Shown piece after piece: positions 61,393 through 64,000 of a stretch of DNA of 64,000 nt. The translations under genes and the position numbers were made by a program. Below the pieces are notes generated by a model. It did no database searches, was not told the DNA's origin, and saw only the letters and a list, made by a program, of their open reading frames with translations. The stretch's first letter is position 1. Each line of letters begins with the position of its first letter. The stretch spans positions 85,317 to 149,316 of the forward strand of contig NZ_JAJFAW010000012.1 in NCBI RefSeq assembly GCF_020711255.1, written 5' to 3'. The stretch is from Hymenobacter plasmatis (GTDB lineage Bacteria > Bacteroidota > Bacteroidia > Cytophagales > Hymenobacteraceae).

Positions 61393-62996
61393 GGCTTCTG
61401 CGTAGGCAATGAAGGAGCCGGCAGAGCTTGCGCCGGTTCCAGTGGCCTATGTAAGAGTTGCGTAAGGGCGGCCTCGTCGTGGTTTTCCAGTGCAACTTCG
61501 GCCCGCAGGTTATCCAGGTCGCGCTTTACGCTGGCCACGGCTAACGTCTGGCCCTGCCCGACGAAGGCCACGCTCCCGGCCCGCTGCGCCAGCGGCCCGT
61601 CCACCACGAGCCCATCCCACTTTTCGGCGTGGCCAGTGTAGCGAATCGACAGGGCGTAGTGCTTGCTCCAGAAGAAGGGCACCGCGTCGAACCGCTGCCG
61701 CTGGCCCAGCAGGTTGCGGGCCGCGGTCTGGCCCTGGCGTTGTGCCACCACCCAGTGCTCCACCCGGATGCGTTGGCCGGTGTGCGGGTCGGGCCAGCGG
61801 GCAATGTCGCCGGCGGCATAGATGCCCGGCACGCTGGTTTGCAGGTATTCGTCCACCAGCACGCCGCGGTCCAGAGCCAGGCCGGCAGCCTCGGCCAGCG
61901 CCAGCCGGGGGCGCACCCCAATGCCAGCCACCACCAGGTCGGCCAGCAGCCGCTCGCCGTTTTGGAGCACCACCGCATCAGTTTCAATGGTGGCGGCGGT
62001 TTGCTGCAAGTGAAACTGGATGCCTTTTTCCTTGTGCAGCGCCCGCACCATGGCGCCCAGCTCAGGGCCGAGCACCTTGGCCAGGGGGGCTTCGTCGGGG
62101 GCCACCACGTGCACTTCCAGCCCAAGGCCCAGCAGCGCTGCCGCCACTTCCAGCCCAATAAAGCTGGCCCCCAGCACCACGGCGCGCCGGGCCTGAGCGG
62201 CCCCGCTCATAATGGCGCGGTGGTCGGCCAGGGAGCGCAGCACGTGCACGTGGGCTAGGTCGTGGCCGGGAATGTCCAGCCGCACGGGCTCGGCCCCGGT
62301 GGCCAGCAGCAGCGCCTCATAGGCGTGCGCGGAGCCATTGGCCAGCAGCACGCGGCGGCCCGCCACGTCGAGCGAGGTTACCTCCCCGTGCACCAGCTCA
62401 ATATTGTGTTGGGCATAAAAGCCCGGTGGCCGCAGGGCAATGTATTGCTCGTCATCGGGGGAAAAGCTTTTGGAGAGGTTCGTGCGGTCGTAGGGCACGT
62501 CCGCTTCGCTGTCGAGCAGCGTGAGGCGGCCTTGGTAGCCTTCGCGGCGCAGCATCTCGGCGGCCGCGTTGCCCGCCGCGCCGGCCCCAATAATGACAAT
62601 GGTCTTGGGGTGGCCGGAAGGCACGGCCGTCACGGGCGAGGGGGCCAGCGGGTCGCGTTCCTGCTTGCCGGTCACGTAGGCCCGCCCGTCGCGGCGCTCT
62701 ACCGTCCAGCAGGGCAGCGGGTTGAGGGCCGGGGCCCGCAGGGCCGCCCCTGTGCGCAAGCTGAAACAGGCATGGTGCCAGGGGCAGCGCACCGTGCCAT
62801 CTACAAGCAGGCCCTTTTCCAGCGGCGCCCCAAAGTGGGTACACTGCGCCCCGACGGCCAGCAGCTCCTCGCCCTGCCGCGTCAGCAGCACCGGCTGCCC
62901 GAAGGCATGCCCGCGGACGAGGGCGCCCTCGGCCAGGTCGGTGAGCGCAATGCCGGCTACCCCAAAATCGGGTCCCGGGAGCGGGGGAGCTTCCAT
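61389..62996 (-). CDS. Rieske 2Fe-2S domain - FAD/NAD(P) reductase fusion
   Basis: 535 residues. Residues about 8-105 are a Rieske domain with ligands CTH (GAQCTHFGAPLEKG) and CPWHHACF. Then comes a pyridine-nucleotide-disulfide reductase fold: FAD site IVIIGAGAAGNAAAEML, NAD site VVLGASFIGLEVAAALLGLG and GIYAAGDIARWPD. This layout (AIFM3-like) occurs in electron-transfer reductases of ring hydroxylases and nitrite reductase systems. First gene of the operon with the SDR. Electron acceptor not identifiable. Confidence 0.92.
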   Translation of the reverse strand: MEAPPLPGPDFGVAGIALTDLAEGALVRGHAFGQPVLLTRQGEELLAVGAQCTHFGAPLEKGLLVDGTVRCPWHHACFSLRTGAALRAPALNPLPCWTVERRDGRAYVTGKQERDPLAPSPVTAVPSGHPKTIVIIGAGAAGNAAAEMLRREGYQGRLTLLDSEADVPYDRTNLSKSFSPDDEQYIALRPPGFYAQHNIELVHGEVTSLDVAGRRVLLANGSAHAYEALLLATGAEPVRLDIPGHDLAHVHVLRSLADHRAIMSGAAQARRAVVLGASFIGLEVAAALLGLGLEVHVVAPDEAPLAKVLGPELGAMVRALHKEKGIQFHLQQTAATIETDAVVLQNGERLLADLVVAGIGVRPRLALAEAAGLALDRGVLVDEYLQTSVPGIYAAGDIARWPDPHTGQRIRVEHWVVAQRQGQTAARNLLGQRQRFDAVPFFWSKHYALSIRYTGHAEKWDGLVVDGPLAQRAGSVAFVGQGQTLAVASVKRDLDNLRAEVALENHDEAALTQLLHRPLEPAQALPAPSLPTQKP

Positions 62997-63144
62997 GACA
63001 AAATCTGGTGATTAGAAGAAGGTCAAACGCAGCGCTTTCATCCGGAACAGGCCATAACTACTATTTAAGCAACCCGGTGCCTGGCGCAGTGTTTCGAGGT
63101 AGCTGAGCTTAGATGTACTGGAAAACCCGGGCCACTATCTCGTC

Positions 63145-63521
63145 TCAGTAAATAAGGTTGAACTCGTACACGCTAGCCCGTGGGGGGCCAGGGCCAGCCG
63201 GCCGCCGGCCATGGGAATCGTGCCGCTGCTGCCCAGCAGGGCGGCTTTGAGGTGGGCCGGCATGTCGTCGGGGCCCTCGGCCGTGTTGCGGAAGTAAGGC
63301 GCCTGCTCGGGGGGGGCGGTTGAAGAACTGCTCGAAGTCGTGGCGCACCGTCGGGTCGGCGTTCTCGTTCAGGTACACGCTGGCCGAGGTGTGCTGCAGG
63401 AAGACGTGCAGTGGCCGGCCCGCAGCCGCCCCAGTTCGGGCAGCTCGCGCAGTACGTGGTCGGTGATGAGGTGAAAGCCCCGCGCCATGGCCGGCAGCAG
63501 GAGTTGTTTCTGAATAATCAT
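63145..63521 (-). pseudogene. YjbQ family protein (UPF0047), frameshifted and truncated
   Basis: From ATG 63521 the frame reads [20 protein letters not shown] and GRLRAG, then shifts near 63410. The correct sequence [20 protein letters not shown] follows in another frame, shifts again in a run of C near 63310-63320 (then [20 protein letters not shown]), and loses its end near 63190. The YjbQ core is recognisable, but three breaks occur within 300 bp. Either the gene has decayed or the sequence has homopolymer errors here. Confidence 0.75.
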
Positions 63522-63568
63522 AAGAGAAGCCGAAAGAACAACTGCTTTGGCGAACGGCAGTCCCTTAT

Positions 63569-63856
63569 TCACCCAATGTCGTCGGGGTCGTAGTGGAAAT
63601 GCTCCTGGCTGCCGGAGGTAAACCGTTGGATAAAGGCGGCCTCGGTGTGTTCCGGCTCCGTGGGCTGGAACAGCTGCTTTTCTTTGGCCCAATCATACAC
63701 GCCCTGGTCTATGGGGTAGCGAGTTAATACGCCAGTTAGGTCATGCTGGTGAATCCACGCCTCAGCCTGGTCACGCGTGGTAAACACCCCGCTGGCAAAC
63801 CGGCTGCCCGAACCGTGAAAGACCCACACGCCAGCATCAGCATCCGCTTGCTCCAT
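63569..63856 (-). CDS. DUF7710-like small protein
   Basis: 95 residues. GVWVFHGSGSRFASGVFTTR, DQAEAWIHQHDLTGVLTRYP and GVYDWAKEKQLFQPTEPEH match a small family I know as DUF7710. It ends QRFTSGSQEHFHYDPDDIG. No signal or membrane segment. Function unknown; it has some resemblance to stand-alone immunity-type proteins. The last 144 bp of the window downstream hold nothing recognisable. Confidence 0.72.
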   Translation of the reverse strand: MEQADADAGVWVFHGSGSRFASGVFTTRDQAEAWIHQHDLTGVLTRYPIDQGVYDWAKEKQLFQPTEPEHTEAAFIQRFTSGSQEHFHYDPDDIG

Positions 63857-64000
63857 TGTTATTTTCAGTTGGGTGAAGGCGCAAACCTACGGCAGTTGCA
63901 CAAAGACGCGTTTATCTTCCGACCGTGGCTGTTGCAGAACTCGGTTTAGGTGGTTCTACTTCTGAGCCGCTACTTCACGAGTGCCCGGCTTAGCGCTTCG

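Overview
The window reads as chromosome from a Bacteroidota bacterium, most like Hymenobacter or a close relative in Cytophagales. GC content is high. Shine-Dalgarno sites are scarce, and a few promoters fit the Bacteroidota pattern (TTG, about 19 bp, TAnnTTTG). The gene set also fits: a TonB-dependent receptor with a carboxypeptidase-like plug extension, LytTR and NtrC-type two-component systems, an ABC permease fused to an M1 peptidase, DUF2147, DUF2490 and DUF4112 proteins. No rRNA, intact tRNA, CRISPR array, phage or insertion sequence was seen.

Layout. 1-13.8 kb: housekeeping and signalling genes. These include a truncated M28 peptidase lipoprotein, a TMEM175-type channel, a TPR histidine kinase, a YitT-family protein, a transporter-HEAT-cyclic-nucleotide-binding fusion, an NADP oxidoreductase, a DJ-1/PfpI protein and a ferredoxin-nucleotide cyclase fusion. 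14.3-22.8 kb: a metallophosphatase-like protein, several poorly known proteins, DUF2254, and a MacA-MacB type efflux operon. 22.8-36.4 kb: a large minus-strand block for assimilatory sulfate reduction and siroheme synthesis (cysH, cysD, cysN, cobA, cysJ, then TonB receptor, DUF2490, cysI and a CysG-TauE fusion). 36.8-45 kb: small envelope proteins, a CheB-like methylesterase, two histidine kinase loci and a GrpB-family protein. 45-57.9 kb: an ABC/M1-peptidase pair next to a LytTR system, then a second efflux operon divergent from an NtrC-type regulator and kinase. 58-64 kb: a lower-GC serine hydrolase, a tRNA 3'-half remnant with a terminator, a broken malic enzyme joined to a broken GH1-like gene, an SDR, a Rieske/FAD oxidoreductase, a frameshifted YjbQ and a DUF7710-like protein.

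Most interesting. The sulfur block appears to be controlled by leader RNAs. A clear SAM-I (S-box) riboswitch precedes cysH. It is followed by an untracked short ORF of 22 codons with 5 Cys and 6 Met, then by an 18-codon ORF with two early Cys. The second half of the block, starting with the TonB receptor, has its own 21-codon upstream ORF ending Cys-Cys-Cys-stop. Together these look like cysteine-sensing translational attenuators layered on a SAM riboswitch, an arrangement I do not know to be described in Bacteroidota. Two families of long palindromic intergenic repeats, one with a compensatory base-pair change between copies, and a 21-bp-phased triple repeat beside the LytTR system are further structures worth checking.
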